From: Diplosphaera chodatii
Lineage: Eukaryota > Chlorophyta > Trebouxiophyceae > Prasiolales > Stichococcaceae
Assembly (NCBI GenBank): GCA_032358165.1
Contig: JAALGY010000019.1
Location: forward strand, 496,001-560,000
Direction of reading: 5' to 3'
DNA length: 64,000 bases
Part shown: one piece after another, positions 22,522 to 34,205 of the stretch
Layout of the letters: the number at the start of each line of letters is the position of its first letter
Numbering within the stretch: the first letter of the stretch is position 1
Translations under genes and position numbers: made by a program
The notes under the pieces: model-generated
The model's database searches: none
What the model was told of the DNA's origin: nothing
What the model saw: only the letters and a program-made list of their open reading frames with translations

Positions 22522-25500
22522 ATGGGCGCGGCGAGGCTGCCACAGTCAGAGGAGCTGGCCGTCGAGCGCTCCAACCATGGGCCGATGTTCGACAGCTTCT
22601 CGGAGAGCTGCGAGGGCTCGCGTGATGGCTCGCGCAAGGGTGGCGTGCCAAGGAGCAGCCAGCCGCAGGGCACTGGGGTGTTCGGCTCAGCGCTGGAGCG
22701 TGTGTTGGGCAGCGGCTGGGGGCAGCGCTCCTGCGCCAGCAGCGGCGACAGTCATGCCAGCAGCGCCAAGTGGCGTGCCAGCCGCTCGCTGCACAGCGGC
22801 CTGGAGTTCTACCGCACGCAGCAGCGGCTGCAGCAACAGCAGGAGGAGTCATGTGCAAAGGCAGCAGGAGAGGACGCTTCCGTGCCCCTCCAGCGGCGGC
22901 TTCAGGGCGGCTCAGTGGGAGCTGGCAGCCAATACCAGCCGCAGCGGGCAGCCCGGCCTGAGGGGTCGGTGTCTCGCCATCGTGGCGCTAACTTCTATGC
23001 CGCAGCGGCCACCCGGTGGCGGACCGCCGTGCAGAGCGGCGACCCTCGCGCCGTTGCCGAGCTTGCACGTGAGTTGCACTTCATATCCGTTATGACTTGC
23101 TCAGTAGGAGTTGCATGTTGTGCAGCATGCCTGGCCTCCAATGCTTCATTAATATACCACAGTGCCACAGCGCTGACACTGTGCTGTGCCTTGATAGGTA
23201 CGGAAGCGGCAGCCAGCCTCGAGGACGTCGCACAGCAGCCGGCAGCGCAGGAGCCGGCTTCCGTGGGCGTCTTCTTTGATTTCCCTGAGACAGGCGGCGC
23301 CAGCCTCCCCGCACGGTGGTGTCATGCAGCGGCCTCCATGGGGGAACGGCTGTACGTGTATGGCGGCATTGGGCCCGGGCAGCAGCAGCTCTCAGACATC
23401 CACTTCTTCAGCGTCAGTGAGTGTTGGCACACAAACACTTGATGGCTGGCATTGCAGCAGCATCTGGGGTGTCAGTGCATTTGCATGGCTCAGGTTCGTG
23501 GCCTACCATGTTACGCTCGTGACATTTCGACCGATGCACAAAGTACGAAGCTTCTGTGTTTTGCGGCTGTGCAGCGACTAACATGTGGCGGCAGCTGCAT
23601 GTGGCAGCTGGCAGCAAAAAGGGTTCGCCGCCTGCGCTCTGCAGTCATGCAATTGCAGCGTCAGAGGGTAAGATCTGGGTGGCAGGCGGACAGGCTGGGC
23701 GCAAGCTGCAGCGCCGCACCTTCTGCCTCGATACAGGTGCAAACCATCCAGCTCTTGCTACACTGAGCTTGCTTTCTAAGCACTAATGGCTTGCAGTCCG
23801 GATTGACCCCTACAGCTACTCGGGGACTTGTTGCTGCAGAAACCCTCGCGTGGTCGGCACTGAAGGACAGCCAGCATGCTCCAGCTGGCGTGGCAGATCT
23901 GACACTCACAGCGGTGGGGGAACATGGTGTGATAGCGTTTGGTGGCCTGGGCACCAAGGGTGCGTCCTCACACATGGCGCTGCTGCAGCCCAGCTCTGGC
24001 AGCTGGCGACCCCTCCCAACCGCAGGGGTGAGAGCGCACCTGTTGTACGGACGCAGCACTGAGCAGTTGCTCAATGCATTAAACCTTCCAGCACATCCCC
24101 AAATATGCGCGGGGCTTCGACTCTAGATGGACGCCTGTCCTGCTGACCCTGCAGCCGGCACCTTCCGCGCGGGGGCAGCACACAGCGGCGTGGGATGGCG
24201 ATGACCTGCTGATCGTGTTTGGCGGGGTTGATGGCGGGGGCGCCTTTGCAGAGCCCCGGGTGCACGCGCTCTCGCTGAGCCGCCGGGAGTGGACGGCGCC
24301 GGCTGTGCAGGGCGATGGGCCGGGGCCCCGCACCAAGCACTGCGCCGCGATGCTCGGGCAGAACGGGGCCCGCACCATGGCGGTGTTTGGCGGCCGCTCC
24401 CCGCAGGTGTCAGGCTTCTCTGACCGCATGCATCCTCTTTTGCATTACATAGATGACAGCCCCTGCCATGTGGCCTTCTGTTGTATTGCTGCCTGGTTGT
24501 GTTGCCAGCAGTGCTGTCGTGTGGAAACCTTGCTCACAGGCTGCACCTGGTGTGTCAGCAGGGCACGCTGCTGAATGACGTGTGGCTGCTGGACATCTCA
24601 TCGTGGCGGTGGCTGCGGGGTTCGCCGCTGGGCGCTTCCCCCACGGGCCGCGAGGGCGCCGCAGGGGCGGTGCTGGCAGGTCCGCGGGCACACCTACAAC
24701 CTCTCTGCATCAGAGGGCAGCATTCTGGGTGTCACGATGAATATGTACAAACCGTTGGAGATGGGCACAGTGTCAACCAAGGCAGGGTCGGTACATCATA
24801 GCATTGTATCGCTCATGCTACCAGTCTCAGCTTCTGCCTGATATGTGTGGCTCGCCGCAGGCTCCCGCATCGCTCTGTGCGGCGGGATGAGCGGCGCGGG
24901 TGCGCTGGACTCGCTGCTGCTGCTGAGCGGCGACTTCGGGCCGGAGCTGGGGCCGCTGGCGGCGGCCGTGTCGCTAGCGAGGGCGTCCTCCGCCGCCAGC
25001 GCCGCCAGCAGCTCCAACGCCAGCGGGCAGACGAACAAGTCGGCCCCCGCAGCGTCGAGGGGCGGCCCCGGCGGGCCCGGGCCCAGCTCTGCGGGGGCAG
25101 CGCAGCGTGCTACAGGGCGGGCGGCGCCGCCAGCCGCGGCGGCCAGCGTCCGCTGGGCTGACAGCAGCGGCAGCGCCGCAGGGGATGCTGCGGGCGCGCC
25201 GCCGCAGCCGCTGCAGGGTGGGCCCGCTGCCGGCGGCCCCGACCTGGCGGCGGTGCAGCTCACGGAGATGCTGCGACGGCGCAATGTGGCGGAGGCGGCT
25301 GCTGAGGCGGGGCGGCGGGCTGAGCTGGCCGAGCGCCTGTTTGCCGGCGAGCGGCACAAGACGCAGTGCCTGCAGGCCGAGGTGCAAAAGATTGTGATGC
25401 ACCCGCACCTGATGTTGTCTGCATACATTGGCTGGGATACATCGTCGTGAGCTTCTACATGATATACTAATCCACCCTGTGCTGAACAGCCTGCATCAGG

Positions 25501-27707
25501 AGCATGGACTCAGTTTGACAGGTAGACTTGGCAAGTCAGAGTCAGCAACTGCGCTATCTGCACAGGTGGCGCAGCTGCGGCTGGTGGTCGCAGAGGCAGA
25601 GCAGGCTGCTGGGGATGCCACAGCAGCGCTGCGTGACGAGACACGGCGAGCGGCACGCGATCAGGGCTTGATGCGGGCTGAACTTGCGTCTGCCAACCAG
25701 CAGATTGAGGTCAGTACTACACTGCCTCTGATGGTCAGTGCCTGCCTACCAACGAAGAAGCATGTGGCATGCGAGCACTGCCTGAGGCTCTTTGTAATGC
25801 AAAGGAGCGTCCTCAGAAAATTTTCAAGGAGCTGCTGCAACAAGATAGGAGGCAACAGAGCATGCTCATCACAACGTATTGCTTTTGCAGGATCTGAAGG
25901 GAGAGGTGGCCTCAGCGCAGGAGGCAGCGTCGCAGGCTGACCGCTACAGGGAGGCTGCCGTGACAGCCGCAGCCAGGGAGCGCGCCGCCTGCAACGCCGC
26001 CGCCGGCGCCGCTGCACAGTGCCACTCGCTGCGGCGGCGCTGCAACGACCTGGCGGCCCGGCTGCACGCGGCGCGGTCCTCTGCAGCAGTTGCCGCTGCG
26101 CAGGCGGGACCCGTCCGCCAGGCTTCGTCCGCTCCCGCAGCCCCCAGCACAGCAGTGGCAGCGTCAGGAATTGGCCGTCCTGTCACGCCGCCAGCGGCAG
26201 CCGGCATCCGGCTGCACAGCATCGGCGAGGACGCTGCAGGCGAGGCATCCACAGGCAGCTCTCCTGAGGCTGCAGATGCCGCCGGCAGTCGCGACGGCAG
26301 TGCACAGCTGAGAGTCCGCACCGAATCCGGTGATGCACCTTTGGCAGCAGCGGCAGGGGCAGTGGAACCTGGGCAAGCTGGCACTGCCTCGCCAGTCAGC
26401 CAGGAGGCCGATGCATTTGTTGCCAGCCTTGACTCGGCGTTCGAGCGCTGGTCCATGGGCGGGGCGGCCACACCTCCGCCTGTGCAGCCCTCAGAACAGC
26501 AACACGCGGATGGCGGCAGCGGGGGTGGCTTCGGCACACTGCAGGGGGGGCACGATGGCAGCGGGGGCCGGATGGTGCGTGCGCGTTCGGCACCCGAGGC
26601 AGTCATCCCGGTGCCGTCGCCGCCGCTGTCCCCCTCTGCCAGGCAGCTGGTGCGCGCGCGCCAGGCAGCACAGCAGCAGCAGCAGGAAGGCGGCTGGCCA
26701 AGCCGCCATGGCTACGTCAGTGGCAGCGGAGCGCCTGTCGCTGCGCCGCCTTCACCGCTTGGCCGACGCAGGAGCCTCGACATTTCAAGTGCGTCTGGCC
26801 CCCGCACACAAAACAGTCGAGCATCTAGGACGCCGTGAGCGTGACGCCTGATTAGCATCATGGCGTCCGAATCAAAGGCTCTGTTGCAGCCACTGCAACA
26901 GGAACAGCTGGGTGCAGGGGCGTCCTATCTGGCTCTGAGGGCCAGCCGTGCTGCGCCATCAGGTGAGGGAGCTCTGCAGGAGGCGGAGGCGGCGCTGGCA
27001 GCAGAGCGCGAGCGGGCGGCGAGGCTGGGGGCGCTGCTGGCGGCCCGCCAGCAGGCCGCAGATGAGCGGCTGGCGGCCATGGACCGGAAGGTCGCCTGCC
27101 TGCTGGGCAGCGCCGATGCGCTCGCGGCATGCACCGCGCCAGAGCTCGAAGCGCTGGAGCAGGTGTGGAGCGCACTGTGATTCGTGCATCATTCGGCGGC
27201 GGAAGAAACGTGCCGAATGACAGCATGTGCTGTCTGTGCTTTGCTGGCATCAATAGTGACTGTTGCTGCTTCATGCAGGAGCTGCACGCAGGCATGGCTG
27301 CAGTTCGACGGGCGTCGGCGAGGGCAGCGGCACGAGAGGCTGCAGCTGAGGGCACCACCTGCTCCCTGTGCATGGAGAATCCGCAGGGGGTCGTCTTCGG
27401 CTGTGGGCACCAGGTGAGGTTCGCGTGCCTCCCCAGCGCACAGCTAGCGCTGACCATGCAATGGACAAGCCCAACTGCAGTAGGGATTGCAGCGTGCTTC
27501 CTGATCACAGTGGAGATCGCGTAGGCCGCCACAAGTGCATTGCCGTAGCGCAGCTTCGGCCTGTCGCAACTGCAGGTGCATGACAGCACTCTTGACCGTG
27601 CATGTTGCTTGCAGGTGTGCTGCGACTGCAGCCAAAACCGCTGCCCAAAAGACTGCCCCTTCTGCCGACACCCCATCACCACCCGCATCAACCTGTTCAG
27701 AAGCTGA
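22522..27707 (+). CDS. Kelch-repeat / coiled-coil / RING-finger protein (probable single gene)
   Basis: The start MGAARLPQSEELAVE opens a Ser/Gly/Gln-rich region. Five or more kelch blades follow: WCHAAASMGERLYVYGG, SHAIAASEGKIWVAGGQ, VGEHGVIAFGGLGTKG, GQHTAAWDGDDLLIVFGG with KHCAAMLG..TMAVFGGRSP, NDVWLLDISSWRWLRG, and SRIALCGGMSGAGALD. Next is an Ala/Ser/Pro linker, then a long coiled coil over 25.25-26.06 kb (LTEMLRRRNVAEAAAEAG, VAQLRLVVAEAEQAAG, DLKGEVASAQEAASQ), then a disordered Ser/Pro tail. The tail frame stops at 26838. An ATG frame opens at 26860 with a second coiled coil (LQEAEAALAAERERAARL) and a C3HC4 RING (CSLCMENPQGVVFGCGHQ joined to VCCDCSQNRCPKDCPFC), ending TGA 27707. The 21-bp gap is too small for two genes. 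A phase-0 intron 26716-26889 (GTCAGT donor, TTGCAG acceptor) would join them. If separate, the genes are 22522-26838 and 26860-27707. Likely role: scaffold or E3 ligase (inferred). Confidence 0.72.
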
Positions 27708-28046
27708 GGTCCTTTGCGTCAGAATGCATGTTGTCAGAGCAAGAGAATCGATGCCCTGTCGAGTCAGTGGAGTAGTTTTGAGCTATCTAGCGCTGTGCTC
27801 AGTGAGTCAGTGTTCATTGGTTTTGGCCCACTAGCGGGAAGGGAACCCGCCCACTTTGCGTTGTGTTGCAGGTGATATGCACACTTGATCTGCCCTCTTT
27901 CCTTCTGTTGTAAACCTCACAAATGCTCCAGTTCGTGCCGCCCTCGTTTTGTCGGCGGCGGTACCATTCTCCTCCCCTGGGTTGACGTCAACGTCGTCAC
28001 ATCTCGTGCAGCCTGCGATGCATCTGATCGGAGCACGTGCGCCCCG
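27708..28046. promoter_or_regulatory. Upstream region of the TGA-type bZIP gene, with TTGACGTCAA palindrome
   Basis: About 340 bp lies between the RING stop and the first candidate ATG of the bZIP gene. TTGACGTCAA at 27982-27991 is a perfect 10-bp palindrome with the full TGACGTCA element, the classic binding site of TGA/CREB-type bZIP proteins. It lies 56 bp upstream of the candidate start. No gene is seen in this stretch. Confidence 0.5.
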
Positions 28047-31000
28047 ATGCAGCTTTCATCCGCTCTGGGGTTTGCCGCCCAGCAAAATGACGGCGCCGGC
28101 GCTATGAACGGACAGCCAGCGCAGGGGCCTCTCGGATCTGAGGCCCCGTACCCCATGACTGCGCCGGTGGGTCTGTTACATGACAACAGTGCGAAGGCCA
28201 CCGATGACGCTGTTCGTCGGACGCTTTGCCGCTTTCTTCGCCGAGTCGTCAGAACAGCAAGCGGTGATGCGGGCTTTCGTTTTGGGTAGTCCAACGCCGG
28301 CGGGTCACATTGCTTCTCGAAGGCTGCTGCCGGACCCTCTGACGAAATGCGCTGCCGTCACCTGCCCGTCGTCAGCCACACGAAGAGGCATCGCCACATA
28401 CAGCTGACAATGTCGCCCCGCGAGCGAGCACCCAGCAGTGATTGCCGCTGTAGACCCGGCGCACTTTGCCCTTAGAGGCTTGGGGCGAAGGCGCTTGGGG
28501 GTCGTTTCGGCACGGCCGGCCAAATCAGCCGGCAGAGGGCTGTGGGCGCAAGGAACCCGTTGCACAAAGCCCGCCGTCAGCAGGCACGGAGCATGTACCG
28601 CAGCATGGCAGTTGTGGCGGGATCATCCGCGTCCGTCAGCAGGCAGTGTGTCGTGCGGGTGCCGCAAGGTCTTGTACCAAAGCGACTCCCCGAAGCGAAC
28701 ACCACGCTGGGACAGGCATCGATATGGTTGCTCGTTTCCCTGCGCAGGCAGGTGACATGAGCGCTGGGTCGCAGGGCTTCCGCCCCTACTCGGCAAGGCT
28801 GCACAAGGTGGGCAGCCTGTCGCCCCCTGCTTGCTCGTCTTGTGCCCTGCATGCTCATGCTGTCAAGAGACGGGCCGGCCTGGATTGGATGCGTGTCCCA
28901 ATGTGCCCATGTGGACGGCCTTCACGTACGAGCCGCTGGCGTGCGTGCGCATGTCACTGGTCCGCCATGCAGCATGCGTGACACACATCCTGCACCGGCT
29001 GCCGGTTCATTTTAGCTAATGTACCTGCCAGTCTGCCGCATGACCTGTGCTCGTGCATGGCCTGCAGGACGGCGCCGAAGCCTCCGGCGGACCCATGGCA
29101 GGGGCTGACGCAGACTCCCCGCGTGGCGGTGCCTCCGCCACGCACCTCAGCGCCAGCATGGTGGGCGGCGGCGGCCAGCAGGCGCTGGAGGTGGCGCCAG
29201 CGCCGCCCCACGACCGCAACCGCAGCGTGAGCTCTGTGCCCCGGGGGGGCACGCCCGTGCAGCTGGCAGGCCTCACGCCGCAGCAGCAACAGCAGCAGCA
29301 ACAGCAGCAGCAGCAGCTCCATCATCACATGCAGCAGCAGCAGCAGCCGCAGCAGCCACCGCTGTCGATGCCAGCGCTGACAGGGCTCAGCCGCTTCACA
29401 GCCGGCTTCCCTCCCGGCCCGCAGCAGAACTTCGTCTCGCAGCTGCCCTGGTTCACGCAGCTGCAGAACGCGCAGCTGCAGAGCGCCCACCTGCAAAACG
29501 CAGCCCTGGCCGGCGCCGCCATGCCGGGCGGGCCCATGCACGGCGCCGGCGGCGGCGCTGACGGGTATGCGGCCGTGATGGCGGCGGCGGCCGCAGCCGG
29601 CGGTCCCCGGTTCCGCAGCAGCAGCTTCCCAGCAGACGTAGGCAACCGGTTGCCGTCCCTTTCGTCGCAGCCGTCCGCAGGCTCCGCCCGCCCCAAGGTG
29701 TGCCACGCATTTCGTGCTGACCACACTTCTGTCAAGCAGCGCTTTACGTAAAAATGTGGCACCAGACCTGGGAAGCAGCACAGGACCTTGGCGATGGTGT
29801 TGTACCCTGCCATCCACGTGCAGGCCATGCAGCTGGCCTTGTGACATGCTCCATCGGATCTGCAATGCAGCGGAAAAGCACGCTGTCAGGACTGCCTGGC
29901 GAGGGCAATCTGGGCTATGATGAAGGCGATGCGGAGCGGCCGGGCCGCTTCGACTCCCTGGGCATGACGGCCGAGGATGCAGGTGGGCATGCTTTCAGGC
30001 ATCTGTGCTTGGGCCAGCTGCTGGAGCAGGGATGTTGACTGATCGCATGCTTGAAAACGCTTTGCCTGAGCACTGAGGCCGGGGCTGGCACAGCTTGTAG
30101 GAGTCACAGCGTCTGACATCTTGTGTCTGTTGCAAATGCCCAGAGCTGGCAGAGGAGGATGATGAGGAGGAGGACGCGGAGTCGCGCACGCGGCGGCGGC
30201 TGGCGCAGAACCGCGAGGCCGCCCGCAAGTCCCGGCAGCGCCGCAAGCAGTACGTCGGCCGCCTGGAGGCCGAGGTGCGCTGACAGCCCGGGGCCTTCCT
30301 CCTCCCGCAGATATTTAAGGGAACAGCACCTGTGGCCACACTCTTCCTGGCCGTCCGCACTCGCCATGGCGGCCGTTGCCCTTGGTGGAATGCGCGTCCT
30401 GCATGTGTGTCACAGTGGGCACAGCGCCACGCTCCGTCGCTGCAGGTGCGTCAGCTGCGGTGGCAGGTGCAGCAGCAGGGTGGGAAGCCGGGCGCCGCCG
30501 GGGGCGGGGTCCCGCCCTCGGGTGGCCGCGCAGCCTCCGCAGCTGCCGCAGCCGGCCGGCTGAGCAGCCCAGTCAAGGGCGGCAGGCAAGCTCCAAATGC
30601 TGTCGAGATCCATCGACAAGTGGCTTGACGCTTATGAAGATCATCCCATGTCCATGCCAGCAACCTGTAACCTGTCTTTCTCTGGCCCTTCGAAGAGGTG
30701 CTCTCCTTGCCCTGCTGCAGGGCAGGTATCGACAGCAGCGCGGACGGCAGCCCCTCGCAGCCCGCCGCTGAGGGTGCAGCGGCCACCAGGGCCACCCCAC
30801 ACGGGCCCCCTGACGCAGCCTCGCTGGGGGATCTGGGCCCGTCCGGCAGCCAAGTGGAGATCCTCGCGGTGCGGGCAAGCCGCCAAGTCATCCTGCCGCG
30901 GGCTGCCCAAAAGCTGCCGGCGTCCCCAGACACGCACAGCGGTGTCTGCATGGACTCCATGCTGGGGTGCAGCAGCGTCAGCTTGGGTGTGTGCCCCTGC

Positions 31001-32395
31001 CTTGAACATGTCGACACATGTGCGCAGGCATTTGCGCGGTGGCGCAAGGAGCACGCGGTGACGGCCCAGGCGGTGCGGGAGGCGCTACGGGGTGGGCCGC
31101 CCCAGGAGGCGCACCTGCGCACGCTGGCCGATGAGGCGCGCTCCCAGCTGTGGGGCTTCTTCCAGGTGCGTCAGAGGCTGTAGGTGCCGTGCCTCGGGAG
31201 CATGTAATGCTGTAGTGATTATGCCCAAGCCCTGCTGTCTGAGGGAAGCCCCTTGTTCGTGGCGCATGGGGGCACTGCCAACTGCGCGCATTTTCTACCC
31301 TCCTGTCATGTGCGTGCGTTTGTTCATGCTCAAAGACATACTGCACCCCCGACAGGTGGAGCAAGCATCAGTGAACAGGCAGCATCTTGCCAGGATCACC
31401 CTTGGCGGCCGCACATGGTGCTGAGGCCGCCAGACCAACAACCGTTGGCGCCATCCCCGCCGCAGATGAAGCGGGCGGTGGCGTACAGCGAGGGCGTGGG
31501 GCTCATCGCGGGGCTGGCGCACCTGCCGCCCGTGGAGCGGCCCTTTGCCTGGCTGGGGTCCGGGCCGCTGCGGCCGTCCGACGCCGCCGGCGGCCTGCTG
31601 GAGCGCCTGCAGCGGTCGGGCGGCGGCGGGGAGGACGTCGGCCGCGCCGCCATGCAGCTGCAGATCCTCAAGGTGGGCCCTGCTGCAGCGTGGCAGTGCG
31701 GGGGCCGCGCCACGGCGTTATGTGGGTGTTTGGCCAAGTTCCTGGCACCACTGGCGGCCCTGTCCCAAGCCTTGCGTGCGACCGATCATCCGCAAGCCTC
31801 AGCAGCACCCAACAGCTGGCGGCCTGCTCTGCCCCGCAGGAGTCGCTGGCGCAGCAGGAGGCGATGCTGTCGCAGGGCTTCGAGCGGGTGGCCGCGGAGC
31901 TGCGGCGCACGGCGGCGGGCGCCGGCGCCCACCCCGCAGCGGACCCCGGCGCGAGCGCGTGGACAGCACCCGAGGTGCTGGGCCGCCTGGATGCCCTGCG
32001 CACGCTGCTGCTGCAGGCCGACGGGTGCGTGCCATGCCACCCCATTCAAGCTGAGCATCCCGCTGCATGTCTACCAGCCTCGCGTCATCTGGAGAGGTAC
32101 ACACATGTTTGGTGGGCGCTGATAATTGAAGAGTATACATCCTGCCAAAGCCACGGTGCATGGCACCCAGCGATGCACGCGGTGCAGGCTGTGGCAGCAG
32201 TTTCTGGAGGAGACGCAGCGGTCGCTGCCGCTGGGGCTGGCGGCGCGGGCGGCCATCGCGCTGGCGGACGCCTCGGCGCAGCTGGCCGGCCTGGCGGGGA
32301 CCTGGGCCCCGCTGCCGGGGGCGGGCCGCCCGCCCCAGGCCGCCCCCGGCACCCAGCCCGGCGGTGTCAAGCCCGAGGGCGGGGTCGCACAGTGA
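28047..32395 (+). CDS. TGA-type bZIP transcription factor with DOG1 region
   Basis: The bZIP is on one exon: acidic LAEEDDEEEDAE, basic region RRLAQNREAARKSRQRRK (N-x7-R present), then YVGRLEAE|VRQLRWQVQQQ as the short zipper. Downstream exons match the DOG1 region of plant TGA factors: FARWRKEHAVTAQAVREAL, LRTLADEARSQLWGFFQ, VAYSEGVGLIAGLAHLP then PFAWLGSGPLRPSD, ESLAQQEAMLSQGFERVAAE, PEVLGRLDALRTLLLQADG and FLEETQRSLPLGLAARAAIA. The N-terminal half is Gln/Pro/Ala-rich, with a CAG/CAA run at 29281-29345. TGA stop at 32393-32395. The 5' end is uncertain. ATG 28047 (or 28104) gives ...EAPYPMTAP|GTGGGT (28167), which joins in phase to GDMSAGSQGFRPYSARLHK (acceptor before 28748); the simplest alternative start is ATG 28757. 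In plants such factors bind TGACG sites in stress and redox responses. The target genes here are unknown. Confidence 0.8.
29281..29350 (+). repeat. CAG/CAA trinucleotide run (polyglutamine) in bZIP gene
   Basis: Two Gln-rich blocks are separated by a Leu-His-His-His-Met stretch. The first is a mix of CAG and CAA codons; the second is nearly pure CAG. The run lies in the disordered N-terminal half of the bZIP protein, before the basic region. Confidence 0.85.
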
Positions 32396-33344
32396 GACGT
32401 GCGGCCTGGCCGAGCATGGCATGGCGGCTGAGGCGTCCGCTTGGAGGGGCAGCAGCTGCAGCAGCGCCGGTGGCCTTGCAGGCCATTGCCCTGCCATGGT
32501 GCCGGCGTCAACCTCACTGAGGACAGCAGGTGTTTGGCTCGGCGCTGCTGCATGAATCATACTGGTGGGGGATGCGTCTGTGCAGCTGGGGAGCTGCAGA
32601 CGTTGATGGAAGTCTGGAGATGGCAGGGTTAGTGCTCTGGAACTTATGCAAAAGCGCACTTGTGGGGCGATCCGGCTTGCTGGCAGCAAGGTGCCGACTC
32701 TCAGTCACACAACTGTTTGTTTGTTGCTGCAAAAGGTGCACCCGGCATGCGGGCTAATGCCCCAACATGCACAACTATTGATTGCTTGTGGAGATTGCAG
32801 ACATCGTAGGGGCAGGTGCAGGCACATGGGCTGATTGGCCAGGTCTCGAGTGGATCGGTGAAGCACAGTCTAGTCTGCTGTGGTGGCCTTGCCGTGTGGC
32901 AATGGGAGCTATCACTATTGTTCAGGTTGCATAGGGTGGGGTGGATCTGGCAGTCAGCCCAGCCGCCCAGAATGCATATTTGCAGTGAGAGGAATGATGT
33001 TGCGTTGGAATATCAGGATTCGGGTCGTCCATATTCCTGGGCGCATACCCTGCCAAGCGCTACGTGACGCCGTGTTTAGCCCACGTGCATGGCAAACGCC
33101 CGGCTTGTGGCTGCTCGATGCAAAACACTTGAGGATCAGCGGATGATGAGGCTCTGGAGCGGACATAAGACTGCGTCTCACACAGTGCTCACACTCAGAG
33201 CCGCCTGCACCGGACGGTGTATGCCTCCGTGCACTGGACCGAATATCCTGATTCAGCGCCAAACCAATGGCAATACCATAACACCTCTACCTTAGCACCA
33301 AGGCGCCCCAGAGCGCTGCTGCAGCCGTCTATGCTCGGCAGTCA
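32396..33344. other. Convergent intergenic region, bZIP / CBE1-like
   Basis: About 950 bp, the longest 3'-3' gap in the window. It must hold both 3' UTRs. Short frames on both strands have no recognisable features, and I see no repeat or RNA gene. Confidence 0.45.
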
Positions 33345-34168
33345 TCATTGCATGCTGCGTAGCTGATCCTGCAGGCTCAGCTGGCTGGCGAGGGGTGCAC
33401 CCGAGGCGTTGGGCAGCATGCCGCCGCCGAGCATGCCGCCCGACGCCCCGGCCTGCTGCAGCAGGCGCAGTAGGTCGCTGCTCGCGCCCCCGCCGCCAGC
33501 CATGGGTCCCCGACCGCCGAGGACGTTGCCCTGCATACCCTGCGGCGGCATTTGGGCGCCGCCACCCTGCATGATGCAAGGCTGATGCTGAGTTGAGGCA
33601 CCTCCCCGGCCGACTGGCACATCAGCAGGCAATGATGGCCGGCAGTCTGCGAACAACTAGAGCATTGCAGGCAGTACTTCAAGCACAGTGTATTGCCAAG
33701 TCTCCATTCCAAGGTCACCTGAAGGAGGCGGGCAAGATTGGCGCCGCTGGACTGCTGCTGCTGTGAGGCCTGCTGCTGCATGCCGCCGCTGTAGGCTCCA
33801 GGGAAGCCCCCGCCAAAGTGCTGCTGCGAGCCGCCTCCTCCGCCGTACATGGGCGAACCCGGCAGGCCCAGCTGCGGGAGGCCCATCTGCTGCTGCAGCG
33901 GCGGCGGCGTGCGCCGCTGCTGCATGACCTGCTGCTGGCGCAGCTGCACAATAGACATGGGCAATCAGGGTCATGGCATCTGACTGTAACACAACAGTGC
34001 CATAAGCTCGGTCATCGCAGTCAGCAATGTTACACACTGCATACTCTGCGCCACAATCGGCAGCAAGTGCGCAGAGCGGTGTGCACCATAGCCATGCATG
34101 CATTGGGAGGGAAAGACGATTTATATGATGCAGGCAACGTACCTGTTGCTGGATCTGCTGCTGACGAA

Positions 34169-34205
<37 letters not shown>

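Noticed and set aside
24796..25428. A 210-residue frame opposite the kelch gene
   Set aside because: It is the antisense shadow of the GC-rich, Ala-rich kelch linker. The sense strand has the coiled coil and kelch blades.
26860..27707. Calling the RING part as an independent gene
   Set aside because: Only 21 bp separate it from the previous stop, leaving no room for a promoter. A phase-compatible intron can join it to the kelch gene. It is kept as an alternative in the entry.
31387..32520. A 377-residue plus-strand frame over the DOG1 region
   Set aside because: It is in the wrong frame. The DOG1-like residues are in another frame, with GT-AG junctions.
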